DNA of 52,161 nt from Actinomycetota bacterium. Its GTDB lineage: Bacteria; Actinomycetota; Actinomycetes; Nanopelagicales; Nanopelagicaceae. The notes beneath the pieces were generated by a model. The model searched no databases. It saw only the letters and a program-made list of their open reading frames with translations, and was not told the DNA's origin. The position numbers and the translations under genes are program-made. Positions 25,854 through 35,218 of this stretch are shown in pieces (positions within the stretch are counted from its first letter, which is position 1; every line of letters starts with the position of its first letter). The stretch lies in the NCBI GenBank assembly GCA_026392825.1, contig JAPLBF010000025.1:1-52161 (forward strand). Reading direction: 5' to 3'.

Positions 25854-27370
25854 ATTTCAGAACCTTCGCGCAGACGATGAGCCAGCTTTACATCTTCCAG
25901 GAGCGGAATATCGTTTCCATTTAAATCGGCCAAAGTCCAAGCCAAACGGATTATTTTATGAAGCCCTCTTGCAGTCAGTCTCTCTCTATCTAATTCATCG
26001 TGCAGAAAGTTCATTGCGGCGCGTTCTGGTTTATATGTTGTACGCAAAGCGCGGGAAGGAATCTCCGAATTTAAGGACCAAGGCTCGGCGCTAAATCTTG
26101 CTGCCGCTTTCTGCCGTGCAACTAATACGCGCGCTGCGATTACTGAACTAGGTTCACCGAGTTCGGTCTGTGCCATTTCCACCCTTGTAACTGGTTCAAC
26201 TTGCACCCGCATATCTATGCGATCCATCAACGGGCCAGATAACTTTCCAAGGTAACGCCTGACTTGTAGCGAGGAGCAAGTGCAAGATCTTCCGCGACCA
26301 GAGAACTTTCCGCACGGGCAAGGATTTGCGGCAAGAATTAAAAGAAATTGCGCTGGAAAGGTGAGACTGCCAACGCTTCTTGCAATTGTTATCGTTCCAG
26401 ATTCCAGTGGTTGGCGTAGTGCATCTAGAACTCCATTTGCACACTCGGGCGCTTCGTCGATAAATAGAACTCCATGATGTGCCAATGAACATGCACCGGG
26501 TCTGATTACCGACGATCCACCGCCAACCATTGCCACCCGGGTCGCACTGTGATGCGGTGAAACTATCGGCGCTAGCCGTGACATTGGTGAACGATTGCCT
26601 AAGGTGCCGGCGATGGAATGCACCGCTGTTACTTCGAGCGCTTGTTCAATGTTTAGCGCCGGCAATATTGTGGGAATGCGCGATGCAATCATTGTCTTAC
26701 CCGCACCTGGCGGACCAATTAAAAGCAGATGGTGTCCCCCGCTTGCTGCGACCTCTGCGGCAAAACGCGCTGCACTCTGCCCAGCTACATCTGCAAAATC
26801 TGGATAGTTTGCGTCTTCTTCAATCACTAACTCAAGTTGCGACGATATTGCGATTTCACCAGTGCGTATAAATCGCAGAACTTCCGAAAGTGAGGAAAAT
26901 CCAATGATGTGCATTTGTGTCATCAGTGACGCTTCTGCGAAATTATCTTGAGGAACAAAGGCACGCTTTATTCCTGCCTTATATGACACGATAAGAGCAG
27001 GCAAAACTCCACGGACCGAACGAATCTTGCCATCCAAGGCAAGTTCGCCTAAGACAAGAACTTCATTGAGCGGAGCTTGCGGCAAAGCTTGATGGGCAAT
27101 CAATATCGCAAGTGCAATTGAAAGATCAAAACTTGATCCACTCTTGGGTAACCACGCAGGCGAGAGCGAAACTGTGACTTTACGATTAGGCCAGATTTCA
27201 TTTGTATTTATTAGGGCAGCGCGAACCCGATCTCTTGATTCACTCAGCGCAGCATCAGGCAAGCCCAAAAGTGAATACATAGGAATGCCATCTGCAATAT
27301 CGACTTCGATAGTGACAACTGCGCCATCTAAACCCAAGAGCGCCACGCTCTGCGTGATTCCCAGGGTCAC
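25850..27370 (-). CDS. yifB: YifB/ComM-family Mg-chelatase-like AAA ATPase
   Basis: 506 residues. N-terminal Lon-protease-like fold (about 1-170), then an AAA+ domain with Walker A IGPPGAGKTMIASRIP near residue 220 and Walker B VLFIDEAPEC, and the Mg-chelatase C-terminal domain with GRGRSCTCSS and a run ending in RLREGSEI. ComM is a hexameric helicase that promotes branch migration during natural transformation. It overlaps both dprA and yraN by four bases, the usual order in this gene block. Confidence 0.92.
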   Translation of the reverse strand: MTLGITQSVALLGLDGAVVTIEVDIADGIPMYSLLGLPDAALSESRDRVRAALINTNEIWPNRKVTVSLSPAWLPKSGSSFDLSIALAILIAHQALPQAPLNEVLVLGELALDGKIRSVRGVLPALIVSYKAGIKRAFVPQDNFAEASLMTQMHIIGFSSLSEVLRFIRTGEIAISSQLELVIEEDANYPDFADVAGQSAARFAAEVAASGGHHLLLIGPPGAGKTMIASRIPTILPALNIEQALEVTAVHSIAGTLGNRSPMSRLAPIVSPHHSATRVAMVGGGSSVIRPGACSLAHHGVLFIDEAPECANGVLDALRQPLESGTITIARSVGSLTFPAQFLLILAANPCPCGKFSGRGRSCTCSSLQVRRYLGKLSGPLMDRIDMRVQVEPVTRVEMAQTELGEPSSVIAARVLVARQKAAARFSAEPWSLNSEIPSRALRTTYKPERAAMNFLHDELDRERLTARGLHKIIRLAWTLADLNGNDIPLLEDVKLAHRLREGSEI

Positions 27371-27765
27371 AGTAAACCGCCGCGATATTCGAGCGAATGT
27401 GAACCATCACTGTTGATTAGTACGGCTGCCGCATCTATTGCATAGTCACATCCCAGACAACCATGGGTTGCTAGCCAAGCCATTGCCAATCGCTGCATGC
27501 GGTGGGCTTTATCTTTGTTAATTGCTTCAAATGGGTGGCCAAATGCCAAAGATGATCGCGTCTTGACTTCAATAAAGTGAAATAGTCCATCTGTTCCGAG
27601 GGAGATTAAATCAATTTCACCCTCTCGCACTCGCCAATTACGATCGAGAATCTCGTCGCCACGCGCCGTTACAAACCTGGCGGTTACATCTTCGCCAAAA
27701 GCCCCAGTTACTAAATTACTTCGCTTTCTGCCGCCCTTATTCATAGCGCGCAGATTAGATCTCAT
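27367..27765 (-). CDS. yraN: YraN/UPF0102-family nuclease-like protein
   Basis: Up to 132 residues. It has the restriction-endonuclease-like core of UPF0102: LVTGAFGEDVTARFV, ILDRNWRVREGEIDLI (catalytic Glu/Asp), FIEVKTRSSLAFGHP and KAHRMQRLAMAWLA. An alternative ATG at 27744 would shorten the protein by seven residues; neither has a clear Shine-Dalgarno at ideal distance. The function of the family is not established; a DNA repair or recombination role is suggested by neighbours dprA, yifB and rnhB. Confidence 0.88.
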   Translation of the reverse strand: MRSNLRAMNKGGRKRSNLVTGAFGEDVTARFVTARGDEILDRNWRVREGEIDLISLGTDGLFHFIEVKTRSSLAFGHPFEAINKDKAHRMQRLAMAWLATHGCLGCDYAIDAAAVLINSDGSHSLEYRGGLL

Positions 27766-27805
27766 CGCGCAATGCGAAGATCCCTCTTGCTTTACTTGTG
27801 GGTAA

Positions 27806-28411
27806 TTATTGAGAAAGTGCAGCGATATTTGCGAATGAACGTCGGTGTTCTATACACGGACCGTGCTCCTGCAGAGCTTCGGTATGTACTTTGGTGATAT
27901 AGCCTTTATGTTTAGCAAATCCATATTTAGGAAATTGCGCATCTAACTCGCGCATAATTCGATCACGAGTTACTTTTGCGATTATCGATGCTGCACTGAT
28001 GCAAGTTACGACTTGATCGCCTTTCCAGACTGCCACATTGGGAATCGCTAAGCCCTCAATGGCATAACCATCAGTGAGTACATAGCTTGGTGTAATTGCT
28101 AACCCTTGCACTGCGCGTCGCATGCCATCAAGATTTGCTGCGTGTACGCCTCTTTGATCAACTTCTGCGGCAGGAACAATAATCACACTTACAGCAAGCG
28201 CTGCGCTCGTGACAACGTCAAAGAGTTTTTCTCGTTCGCTCTCTGATACATCTTTGGAATCTCTGACTTGTGAAAGCTCTGGCGCAAAAGGATCTGCCAA
28301 TAAAACTGATGCGATTACGAGTGGACCAGCGCATGCGCCACGACCTGCTTCATCGACTCCAGCTAGCGGAGTGATTCCCGCATCTATCAGTAACGACTCA
28401 ATAACCTTCAT
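27806..28411 (-). CDS. rnhB: Ribonuclease HII
   Basis: 201 residues. The acidic site begins in AGVDEAGRGACAGPLV near residues 18-33 (D-E pair), with further acidic and basic residues in LTDGYAIEG and CISAASIIAKVTRDRIM. C-terminal FAKHKGYITKVHTEAL is the typical substrate-binding segment. The enzyme removes ribonucleotides from DNA. It lies 19 bases downstream of lepB in the rplS-lepB-rnhB order that is common in bacteria. Confidence 0.95.
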   Translation of the reverse strand: MKVIESLLIDAGITPLAGVDEAGRGACAGPLVIASVLLADPFAPELSQVRDSKDVSESEREKLFDVVTSAALAVSVIIVPAAEVDQRGVHAANLDGMRRAVQGLAITPSYVLTDGYAIEGLAIPNVAVWKGDQVVTCISAASIIAKVTRDRIMRELDAQFPKYGFAKHKGYITKVHTEALQEHGPCIEHRRSFANIAALSQ

Positions 28412-28430
28412 AGGCTAATTTCGGCAGGAT

Positions 28431-29084
28431 TTATTTCAGCGAAGAGTACGAATCGACAATGCCTAAGTTCTTAATCGGCCAGATAATTCCGACAACTTTT
28501 CCAGTAATTTTGGAGGTTGGGACCATTCCATTATTTATATCATCTTGATGGAATCGCGAATCAGCACTGGCACCGCGGTGATCGCCCATCACCCAGATTT
28601 TGCCGGCAGGCACGGTTACATTGAAATTAGTATCACTCGCAGTATTTCCTGCAAATATATATGGCTCATCTATTTCGACGCCATTAATCATTAACTTCTT
28701 ACCTTTTGAGCAACATTCAACTTTGTCGCCGGCTACGCCAATCACTCGCTTAACTAAATATTGCTTTGCGGGATTTGGTAATACTCCAACAGCGACGAAT
28801 GCGTCTTTCACAATTGCTAAATATTTATTTTGGTCGCCGACATAAGGCTCAGGTAACCAGTTGTCAGGATCGCGAAAGACGACTACATCGCCCCGCTTTA
28901 TTGATTTTCCGATGAAAGGAACCTTATTTACCGCGACGCGGTCATTTATTTGAAGCGTGTTCTCCATAGATCCAGAAGGAATGAAGAAGAATTGAACCAA
29001 GAAAGTTTTTATGACAATAGAAACGGCGAGCGCAACAACTATCAGTATAGGAAACTCGCGTAAAAGCGAGCCCTTACGTGGCAT
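28431..29084 (-). CDS. lepB: Signal peptidase I
   Basis: 217 residues with one N-terminal membrane helix (about 10-30). Catalytic Ser is in FIPSGSMENTL near 36-38, and the Lys general base is in QYLVKRVIGVAGDKVE. The C-terminal box reads VPAGKIWVMGDHRGASADSR. It cleaves signal peptides from secreted proteins on the outer face of the membrane. It follows rplS by 13 bases and is probably cotranscribed with it. Confidence 0.95.
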   Translation of the reverse strand: MPRKGSLLREFPILIVVALAVSIVIKTFLVQFFFIPSGSMENTLQINDRVAVNKVPFIGKSIKRGDVVVFRDPDNWLPEPYVGDQNKYLAIVKDAFVAVGVLPNPAKQYLVKRVIGVAGDKVECCSKGKKLMINGVEIDEPYIFAGNTASDTNFNVTVPAGKIWVMGDHRGASADSRFHQDDINNGMVPTSKITGKVVGIIWPIKNLGIVDSYSSLK

Positions 29085-29097
29085 TGAAAGAATTTAC

Positions 29098-29631
29098 TTA
29101 GTTAGCAGGCTTGTCTTCAGCCGCAGCTTCAGCTTCAACCGCAACATCTGCAGTCGCAACCTCAGCTGCAACTTCAGCTACTACTTCAGCTACTGGCGCT
29201 TCTGCAACGACCTCAACTGGAGCTGGCGCTTCAACAATAACCTCAGCAACCGGAGTTGAAAGAATTCCATCGCCGTAACCTTCGATGCCATCACGCTTTT
29301 CGCGGATCTTGGCAGCCTTACCGCGAAGATCGCGGAGGTAGTAAAGCTTGGCGCGACGTACATCGCCCTTCTTTACGAGTTCAATCTTTTCAATAACTGG
29401 TGTGTGAACTGGGAAGGTACGTTCTACTCCAACACCGTAAGAAACCTTACGGATGGTGAAAGTTTCGCGAACGCCATCGCCTTGGCGACGGATAACAATT
29501 CCTTGGAAGACCTGGATACGGCTCTTGCTACCTTCGATAACGCGAACGTGGACCTTGAGTTCATCGCCTGCACGAAATTGTGGGATGTCATGGCGAAGTG
29601 ACTTCGCATCAACGGCATCAAGAATATTCAT
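29098..29631 (-). CDS. rplS: 50S ribosomal protein L19 with long acidic C-terminal tail
   Basis: 177 residues from ATG 29631, with AGGA seven bases upstream. The first 115 or so are standard L19: [50 protein letters not shown] and [19 protein letters not shown]. The last 55-60 residues are a tail almost entirely of Ala, Val, Glu and Pro. L19 sits at the subunit interface. The frame is open upstream to 29928, but that stretch has no L19 similarity and lies over the sepH promoter, so the longer start was rejected. Confidence 0.95.
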   Translation of the reverse strand: MNILDAVDAKSLRHDIPQFRAGDELKVHVRVIEGSKSRIQVFQGIVIRRQGDGVRETFTIRKVSYGVGVERTFPVHTPVIEKIELVKKGDVRRAKLYYLRDLRGKAAKIREKRDGIEGYGDGILSTPVAEVIVEAPAPVEVVAEAPVAEVVAEVAAEVATADVAVEAEAAAEDKPAN

Positions 29632-29818
29632 CGTTTGGTCCTCATCTAAGTAAAGCTCTTTCAAGCTATTTGTTGCTGATTGCAGCGCGGCTATAACTGC
29701 CGTGCAGACTGCGTATCTTGCCACAGATGGGGCTCCGAGCGTAAATCGGCTAAATCCCCCGTTCAGCCCAACTCCCTCCTCACCTACTTTTTCACCCTTG
29801 GCGGGTATTCTCGCCCAC
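29632..29818. other. Divergent intergenic region between rplS and sepH
   Basis: A 187-base spacer that holds the promoters of both genes. It includes the rplS Shine-Dalgarno on the minus strand next to 29631 and the sepH -10 box at 29806-29811. No hairpin, small gene or riboswitch pattern was recognised in it. Confidence 0.6.
29806..29811 (+). promoter_or_regulatory. Predicted leaderless -10 box for sepH
   Basis: TATTCT, seven bases before ATG 29819. This supports that start over in-frame codons further upstream. Confidence 0.5.
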
Positions 29819-30724
29819 ATGAGTGAGCTGCGCTTAACTGGCAAGACCCCCGATGGGGTGCACATAGCGCTCACCGATAACAACGGGGCCGAGTACACAC
29901 TGCGCATCAGCGACATGTTGCGCGCCACCGTTAACCAACCACGCCTAACCTCGGTGCCGGTTGCAGACGAGAACGCCGCGATGACCGTTAAGGAAATTCA
30001 ACGACGCTTGCGCGCTGGCGAAACAATGGATGCAATCGCCCGTGATGGAAATATTTCTGTAGATAAAGTTGAACGTTTCTCTGGGCCAATATTGCAAGAG
30101 CGCTTGTTTATTATCGATCAAGTTCATTCGCTAACACCTCGACGAGATGGAAAAGATAACGGGCGTGAAGCACTTACTTACCTTGACATTGTCATTTCAA
30201 AATTAGCACCGCGCGGAGTAGATGTAGATTCTCTTGATTGGAACACTTGGCGCTTGGATGATGGCACTTGGACTATCGAACTTCACTATCCAAATCGCGA
30301 TGGAATGGGCGCCGCTCAATTTAGTTATGACACCCACCGTCGCACAATTGCTCCACTAGATGACAACGCCGCTTGGATGATGGGTGAAGATGCACCGATT
30401 CGTCGCATTGAACCTGGGCTGATTTATTCCGAGCCAACACATCCATCACGCAGCGAAAGAATTGAACCGCGCGAACCAATTCGTATCGATAGCGCGCCAA
30501 TTCGCAGCATCGCATCGTCACTAGATGACCTTCCAGATAATGACCCAACTGATGAAGAATTTGAAGCTGAGATTTCACGTGAGACACCTCGCTTGGTTTC
30601 TATCCGCGAAACTCCAGCGCCTGGCGATAAGCAAGATGGCATAACCGCGCGCGCCAAGGTTCCATCATGGGATGAAATTATGTTCGGTCAAAAGCCAAAA
30701 GAAGATCCTGAAAACAATAACTAA
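29819..30724 (+). CDS. sepH: Septation protein SepH (DUF3071)
   Basis: 301 residues. The N-terminal DUF3071 domain holds [17 protein letters not shown] and a helix-turn-helix-like segment near 55-100 ([34 protein letters not shown]). A long acidic, probably disordered middle follows, and the conserved C-terminal tag [10 protein letters not shown]. In Streptomyces and mycobacteria SepH binds FtsZ and promotes Z-ring assembly. It is widespread in actinobacteria, so it also helps place the organism. The gene ends one base before the convergent phosphodiesterase gene. Confidence 0.92.
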   Translation: MSELRLTGKTPDGVHIALTDNNGAEYTLRISDMLRATVNQPRLTSVPVADENAAMTVKEIQRRLRAGETMDAIARDGNISVDKVERFSGPILQERLFIIDQVHSLTPRRDGKDNGREALTYLDIVISKLAPRGVDVDSLDWNTWRLDDGTWTIELHYPNRDGMGAAQFSYDTHRRTIAPLDDNAAWMMGEDAPIRRIEPGLIYSEPTHPSRSERIEPREPIRIDSAPIRSIASSLDDLPDNDPTDEEFEAEISRETPRLVSIRETPAPGDKQDGITARAKVPSWDEIMFGQKPKEDPENNN

Positions 30725-30725
30725 T

Positions 30726-31829
30726 TTAAGAAATCACCGCAGTTAAAAGCGGAACATAACTTTCGATATCACTCGCTCCGCCGTGATGACCAACCATTGC
30801 ACTCTCTTGTTTTTCACGTTCGGCTTCGATCAAAATTAGATCACCGTGGGCAACCACAATTACATCTCCCATACGATCTGCGGCATCAGCGGAGACTTGA
30901 TTGCCAAATAACTCAGCGGCAATAGCCGTATCGCGAGTGTAAACACTCGCCTTCTCCCCCAGAAACTCTTCCCACCGAGATGCCACATCAGCAAGTTCTG
31001 ATGCGCCTGCGCCATAACTTAAATAAAGATGGCGTGCGCGTGGTTCACCAGCAATCGTGGCAATGTTTTCAGCCAAGTTATTTCCCTGGCCGATCACAAT
31101 CTTTTCTCCCACGTTGATCATTCCGTGGTCAGCAGTTAGCCATAAGCGAGTTTGGCGCGGAAGTTTTTGTAGCAAAGTCGCAACCAATTGATCAATCCCT
31201 GAAAGTGCAGCCAACCATTGATCGGAACCAACACCATCACTGTGGCCAGCCACATCTAAATCATTTACATAGAGATAAACAAATGCTGGGGTTTCCTTTA
31301 GTGCAGCGACGGTTTCAGTAATCAAATCAGCGTGCGCATTAGCACCGCGATATTTTGCACCGCGAAACACCGCACGAGTAAAGCCAGTATCTTCATAACG
31401 CTTTGCGGCAACGTGAGTAACGTTTATATTCTGGGCAACTGCGCGTTCAAAGAGTGTTGAAACAGGTTGCCAGATATACGGATCTACTCGCTCATCCCAC
31501 TTCAGCGAATTTAGAATGCGCCCACCACTTCGCGGAACTTGCACGGTATAACCCAGCATTCCGTGTTCTCCAGGATTTACACCGGTGGTTAGCGTTGCCA
31601 AACTGGTTGCTGTTGTTGAGGGAAAAGAAGTCTTGACCGCACCGTGGCGAATTAAAGATGACAAAGTAGGTATGTAGCTCGCATATTTAGCAACGGCATC
31701 TGCGCCTAAACCATCTACTAAGAAAAGTAGTTCACGCCCGACTGGGCTCGGGCCACATTGAATCTGATCGCTCGCATCAGTTAAACCCAGGCTCGCAAAG
31801 AGCGAAGGAGTGATTTGCGAGAGATGCAC
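30726..31829 (-). CDS. Alkaline-phosphatase-superfamily phosphodiesterase
   Basis: 367 residues of the type I phosphodiesterase/nucleotide pyrophosphatase fold. The first metal site is LFLVDGLGADA, the catalytic Thr is in FPSTTATSLATL near 93-98, and later metal ligands are in LYVNDLDVAGHSDG, LTADHGMI and AMVGHHGG. There is no signal peptide, so it acts inside the cell or is exported by another route. The substrate is unknown; nucleotide or phosphonate esters are possible. The start GTG 31829 has no strong upstream site. It is next to sepH in many actinobacteria. Confidence 0.85.
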   Translation of the reverse strand: MHLSQITPSLFASLGLTDASDQIQCGPSPVGRELLFLVDGLGADAVAKYASYIPTLSSLIRHGAVKTSFPSTTATSLATLTTGVNPGEHGMLGYTVQVPRSGGRILNSLKWDERVDPYIWQPVSTLFERAVAQNINVTHVAAKRYEDTGFTRAVFRGAKYRGANAHADLITETVAALKETPAFVYLYVNDLDVAGHSDGVGSDQWLAALSGIDQLVATLLQKLPRQTRLWLTADHGMINVGEKIVIGQGNNLAENIATIAGEPRARHLYLSYGAGASELADVASRWEEFLGEKASVYTRDTAIAAELFGNQVSADAADRMGDVIVVAHGDLILIEAEREKQESAMVGHHGGASDIESYVPLLTAVIS

Positions 31830-31848
31830 AGAGGTATCTTCTCACGGG

Positions 31849-31854
31849 TAAGGT
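31849..31854 (+). promoter_or_regulatory. Predicted leaderless -10 box for psuG
   Basis: TAAGGT, seven bases before ATG 31862, in the short divergent spacer with the phosphodiesterase gene. Confidence 0.45.
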
Positions 31855-31861
31855 TGGGGTT

Positions 31862-32773
31862 ATGAGCAACCGCATGCCATTTACTCCGTCGCCAGAAGTT
31901 GCAGCAGCGCTAGCTGAAGGTCGTCCCATAGTTGCCCTCGAATCAACGATTATCAGCCACGGATTACCGCGGCCACAGAATTTAGAAGTTGCACGTGAAG
32001 TCGAGGACGTTGTGCGCGATCACGGCGCAGTGCCAGCGACTATCGCTTTACTAGATGGCGTTGTGCACATTGGTCTAACCGATGATCAATTAAAGGCGAT
32101 CGCAAATCGTGATGATATTGTAAAAGCTTCAAGTAGAGACCTTGCGATTATCGCGGCAACTGGTAAATCTGCCGCAACAACTGTTGCCGCTACCGCACAC
32201 TTGGCTGCACTTGCGGGAATCCGCGTCTTTGCAACCGGTGGCTTAGGCGGTGTTCATCGCGATGCAAATGAAACTTTCGATGAATCAGCTGACCTAACTG
32301 CGCTCTCGCAATTAGATATCACTGTGGTCTGCGCCGGAGTTAAATCAATTTTAGATGTCGCTGCAACACTAGAACGCCTTGAAACTTTGGCAATCGGGGT
32401 TGTTGGCTATAAAACAATCGCCTTTCCGGGTTTTTACTTAACTGATTCAGGTTTCACAATTGAGCATCAGGTAAATAGCGCCGCCGAAATAGCCAAGATC
32501 ATTCACTCCCGAGAATTACTGCGCACAAATAAGAGCGCTTTGATTGTGGCTAATCCCGTAAAACACGAGATAGATCGCAAGCGCCACGACACGATTCTAA
32601 AGAGTGGGCTAACAGGGGCTCGAAAAGCCGGAATCATCGGCAAAGCGGTGACTCCATTCTTGTTAGAGCACTTCCATACCGCAAGTGAAGGTGAATCACT
32701 TTCTGTAAACATTGAAATCATTAAATCTAATTCAGCCCTCGCCGCTGATATTGCGGTAGCAAAGCAGCGCTAA
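31862..32773 (+). CDS. psuG: Pseudouridine-5'-phosphate glycosidase
   Basis: 303 residues, full length for the PsuG/YeiN family. It contains VALESTIISHGLPRPQN near residues 24-40, GAVPATIALLDG, FATGGLGGVHRDANETFDESADLTAL and the C-terminal GKAVTPFLLEHFHTASEGESL. The enzyme splits pseudouridine 5'-phosphate to uracil and ribose 5-phosphate during RNA turnover. Its partner should be the kinase that supplies the phosphate ester; that gene follows directly but is broken in this sequence. Confidence 0.93.
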   Translation: MSNRMPFTPSPEVAAALAEGRPIVALESTIISHGLPRPQNLEVAREVEDVVRDHGAVPATIALLDGVVHIGLTDDQLKAIANRDDIVKASSRDLAIIAATGKSAATTVAATAHLAALAGIRVFATGGLGGVHRDANETFDESADLTALSQLDITVVCAGVKSILDVAATLERLETLAIGVVGYKTIAFPGFYLTDSGFTIEHQVNSAAEIAKIIHSRELLRTNKSALIVANPVKHEIDRKRHDTILKSGLTGARKAGIIGKAVTPFLLEHFHTASEGESLSVNIEIIKSNSALAADIAVAKQR

Positions 32774-33629
32774 ATGCCAGTTAACGTGCTCTGCATCGGC
32801 GATGTAATGCTCGATGTAATTGCACGTATAGATGTCTCTCCTCAAAAGATAAATTTCGGCAGCGACACTGCAAGTCGTATCAGCACCAATGGCGGTGGCG
32901 CAGCTGGCAATGTTGCCGCTTGGCTAACTCGCACAACCGCTAACAGCACCATCGTCGGCCACGTGGGTGATGACCCCGCTGGCGCAGCGCTAATTGCAGA
33001 GTTTGATTCGCTAGGCGTTGCACACGAAAATCTGATTATCCCCGGTGAAGCATCTGGCGTGGTTGTTGTACTTGTTGATTCATCCGGTGAGCGCACGATG
33101 TTTCCAGATAAAGGTGCTAATATATATATCAGGTTACGCACTGCTAAATCCACTGTCTCGCCCAGGCGTATTAGCGATGATTGAGCAGATTCGTGCTGAT
33201 TCGATTCCGATCTACTTTGATCCAGCTTCAGTTGGCGCGATGAAAGATGTATCGGATAAGGAAATTCATCAATGGTTTTCTCTGATGAACGTGCTCTTTC
33301 TCAATGAAGAAGAGTCAATTTTCCTCACGGGGCTTGTAGATATTGAACGTGCGCTAGATTATTTATTGGAATATAGCGAGGTCGTTGTAATCAAACGCGG
33401 CTCACTTGGTGCGATCGCCAAAGCGCGTGGCTTTGACTCAATCAGTGTTGCTGCAATTTCTGCCACAGTGGTCGACACAACTGGGGCTGGAGATAGTTTC
33501 GCTGCAGGATTTATCGAAGCTTTTGCCTCTAAACACGATCTCACTGCGGCCATCACTGCCGGAACCGAGTTAGCGGCCCAATGTGTTGCAATCGTCGGTG
33601 GCAGACCGCGTGTAGGTACCGCAATTTAG
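32774..33629 (+). pseudogene. psuK: PfkB-family kinase, probable pseudouridine kinase, frameshifted
   Basis: Two overlapping frames carry the two halves of one PfkB kinase. The first (32774-33184) has the N-terminal signature TNGGGAAGNVAAWL and runs well through PDKGAN. The second (coherent from about 33126 to 33629) begins ISGYALLNP and has the catalytic VDTTGAGDSFAAGF. The switch is at the TA-dinucleotide run 33121-33130. About 20 residues usually found between GAN and the SGYAL strand are also missing, so this looks like a small deletion plus frame change, not a single-base error. Start ATG 32774 directly follows the psuG stop. A sequencing or assembly fault remains possible. Confidence 0.8.
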
Positions 33630-33654
33630 CTAGTTCACTTGGCAGAATGCCCGC

Positions 33655-35181
33655 ATGGCAACGAAGAAGACAGCGACTGCAACCAAGGCGAAAAAACCGG
33701 TTGGTCCTAAACCTGGCGAATATCCCGGCAAGATTGTTGATATCGATGTCTCATCTGAAATGTCAGAATCATTTTTGGAATATGCCTACTCCGTAATTTA
33801 CTCACGAGCACTTCCTGATGCGCGCGATGGCTTAAAGCCAGTGCATCGTCGCATCTTGCACCAGATGGCAGATATGGGTCTGCGTCCAGAACGTGGCCAT
33901 GTAAAGAGTGCACGTGTTGTTGGTGAAGTAATGGGTAAGTTGCACCCACACGGTGACGGCGCAATCTATGACGCACTCGTTCGTATGGCGCAATCTTTTT
34001 CAATGCAAGTACCGCTAATTGATGGTCACGGAAACTTTGGCTCACTTGATTCTGGTCCTGCTGCAATGCGTTACACCGAAGCACGCTTGGCACAAGCTGC
34101 CATGGCGATGGTTGCGGAAGCTGATGAAGACACCGTTGATTTTGGCCCAAATTACGATGGTCAATTACTTGAGCCTTTGGTATTGCCTGCCGCGTATCCA
34201 AACTTATTGGTAAATGGTGGATCAGGAATTGCAGTTGGTATGGCGACAAATATGGCGCCGCATAACTTAGGTGAAGTAATCGCCGCGACAAAGTTCTTAA
34301 TTGATAATCCAAAAGCGACTTTAAATCAATTGATGAAACATATTCCTGGGCCTGACTTTCCAACCGGTGGCGAACTTGTCGGAGCCGAAGGCGTGCGCGA
34401 TGCCTACGCAACTGGCAAGGGCTCCTTTAAGGTGCGCGCTAGCGTTGAAATTAGCAAAGTTACCTCTCGCAAAATGGGTATCACCATCAAAGAACTTCCA
34501 TTTAATATCGGTCCTGAAAAAGTTGTGGAACGCATTGCAGATCTCGCTAAGGCGAAGAAGATTCAAGGCATTTCCGACATTATCGATCTAACTGATGGCA
34601 AGACCGGAACCAACGTAGTTATTGAGCTAAAGAATGGCTTTGAGCCAGAAGCAGTGCTTGAGCAACTCTTTAAGTTAACTCCTATGGAAGATGCCTTCGC
34701 TATTAACGCAGTTGCACTAGTTAAGGGTCGTCCGCAGACCCTTGGTTTGAAAGAACTTCTACAAGTATTTATCGATCACCGCATCGAAGTCGTGCGTCGT
34801 CGCTCTGAATACCGCAAGGCCAAGGCTGAAGGTCGCCTATCTATGGTTGATGGCTTGCTTAAGGCGATCATTGATATTGATAAGGTAATTAAAATTATTC
34901 GTGGCAGTGATGATGCCGCAGCTGCCAAAGAGAAGTTGATTAAAGATTTCAAGCTAAATGATGAACAGGCTACCTATATCTTGGATATGCCACTTCGTCG
35001 TTTAACAAAGATGAGCAAGCTAGAACTTGAGACCGAGCAGAAAGAACTAAAGACAACAATCACTGCCCTAAATACTCTTCTCAAATCTGAAGAAAATATC
35101 AAAGCCCAAGTGGCCGCAGAACTAACTGCTGTCGGAAAATCATTTGCTACCCCGCGTCGCACCCGAATTGGCGCTGCTTAA
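33655..35181 (+). CDS. parC: Type IIA topoisomerase subunit A (topoisomerase IV A-like) lacking the C-terminal domain
   Basis: 508 residues. A short Lys/Thr-rich N-terminal tail (about 25) is followed by the breakage-reunion domain: YAYSVIYSRALPDARDGLKPVHRRIL, the active-site Tyr in AAMRYTEARL, and the coiled coil to about 500. Usual GyrA/ParC proteins continue with a five- or six-bladed beta-pinwheel of about 300 residues; here the gene stops right after the coiled coil and the ABC-F gene starts 37 bases later. At the position of E. coli GyrA Ser83 there is Gly (HGDGAIYD). The partner subunit B is at 38420. GyrA versus ParC identity is inferred from this pairing. Confidence 0.88.
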   Translation: MATKKTATATKAKKPVGPKPGEYPGKIVDIDVSSEMSESFLEYAYSVIYSRALPDARDGLKPVHRRILHQMADMGLRPERGHVKSARVVGEVMGKLHPHGDGAIYDALVRMAQSFSMQVPLIDGHGNFGSLDSGPAAMRYTEARLAQAAMAMVAEADEDTVDFGPNYDGQLLEPLVLPAAYPNLLVNGGSGIAVGMATNMAPHNLGEVIAATKFLIDNPKATLNQLMKHIPGPDFPTGGELVGAEGVRDAYATGKGSFKVRASVEISKVTSRKMGITIKELPFNIGPEKVVERIADLAKAKKIQGISDIIDLTDGKTGTNVVIELKNGFEPEAVLEQLFKLTPMEDAFAINAVALVKGRPQTLGLKELLQVFIDHRIEVVRRRSEYRKAKAEGRLSMVDGLLKAIIDIDKVIKIIRGSDDAAAAKEKLIKDFKLNDEQATYILDMPLRRLTKMSKLELETEQKELKTTITALNTLLKSEENIKAQVAAELTAVGKSFATPRRTRIGAA

Positions 35182-35218
35182 TTTCGTTTAATTTCCCCAC
35201 TGTGGGAGACTTGGTCAA

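Noticed and set aside
29632-29928. Upstream extension of the rplS reading frame (about 99 residues)
   Set aside because: It lacks L19 similarity, crosses the sepH promoter and start on the other strand, and a good Shine-Dalgarno precedes ATG 29631.
33707-34411. 234-codon open frame opposite the topoisomerase subunit A gene
   Set aside because: It is a shadow frame rich in His, Arg and Gln caused by the codon pattern of the real gene.
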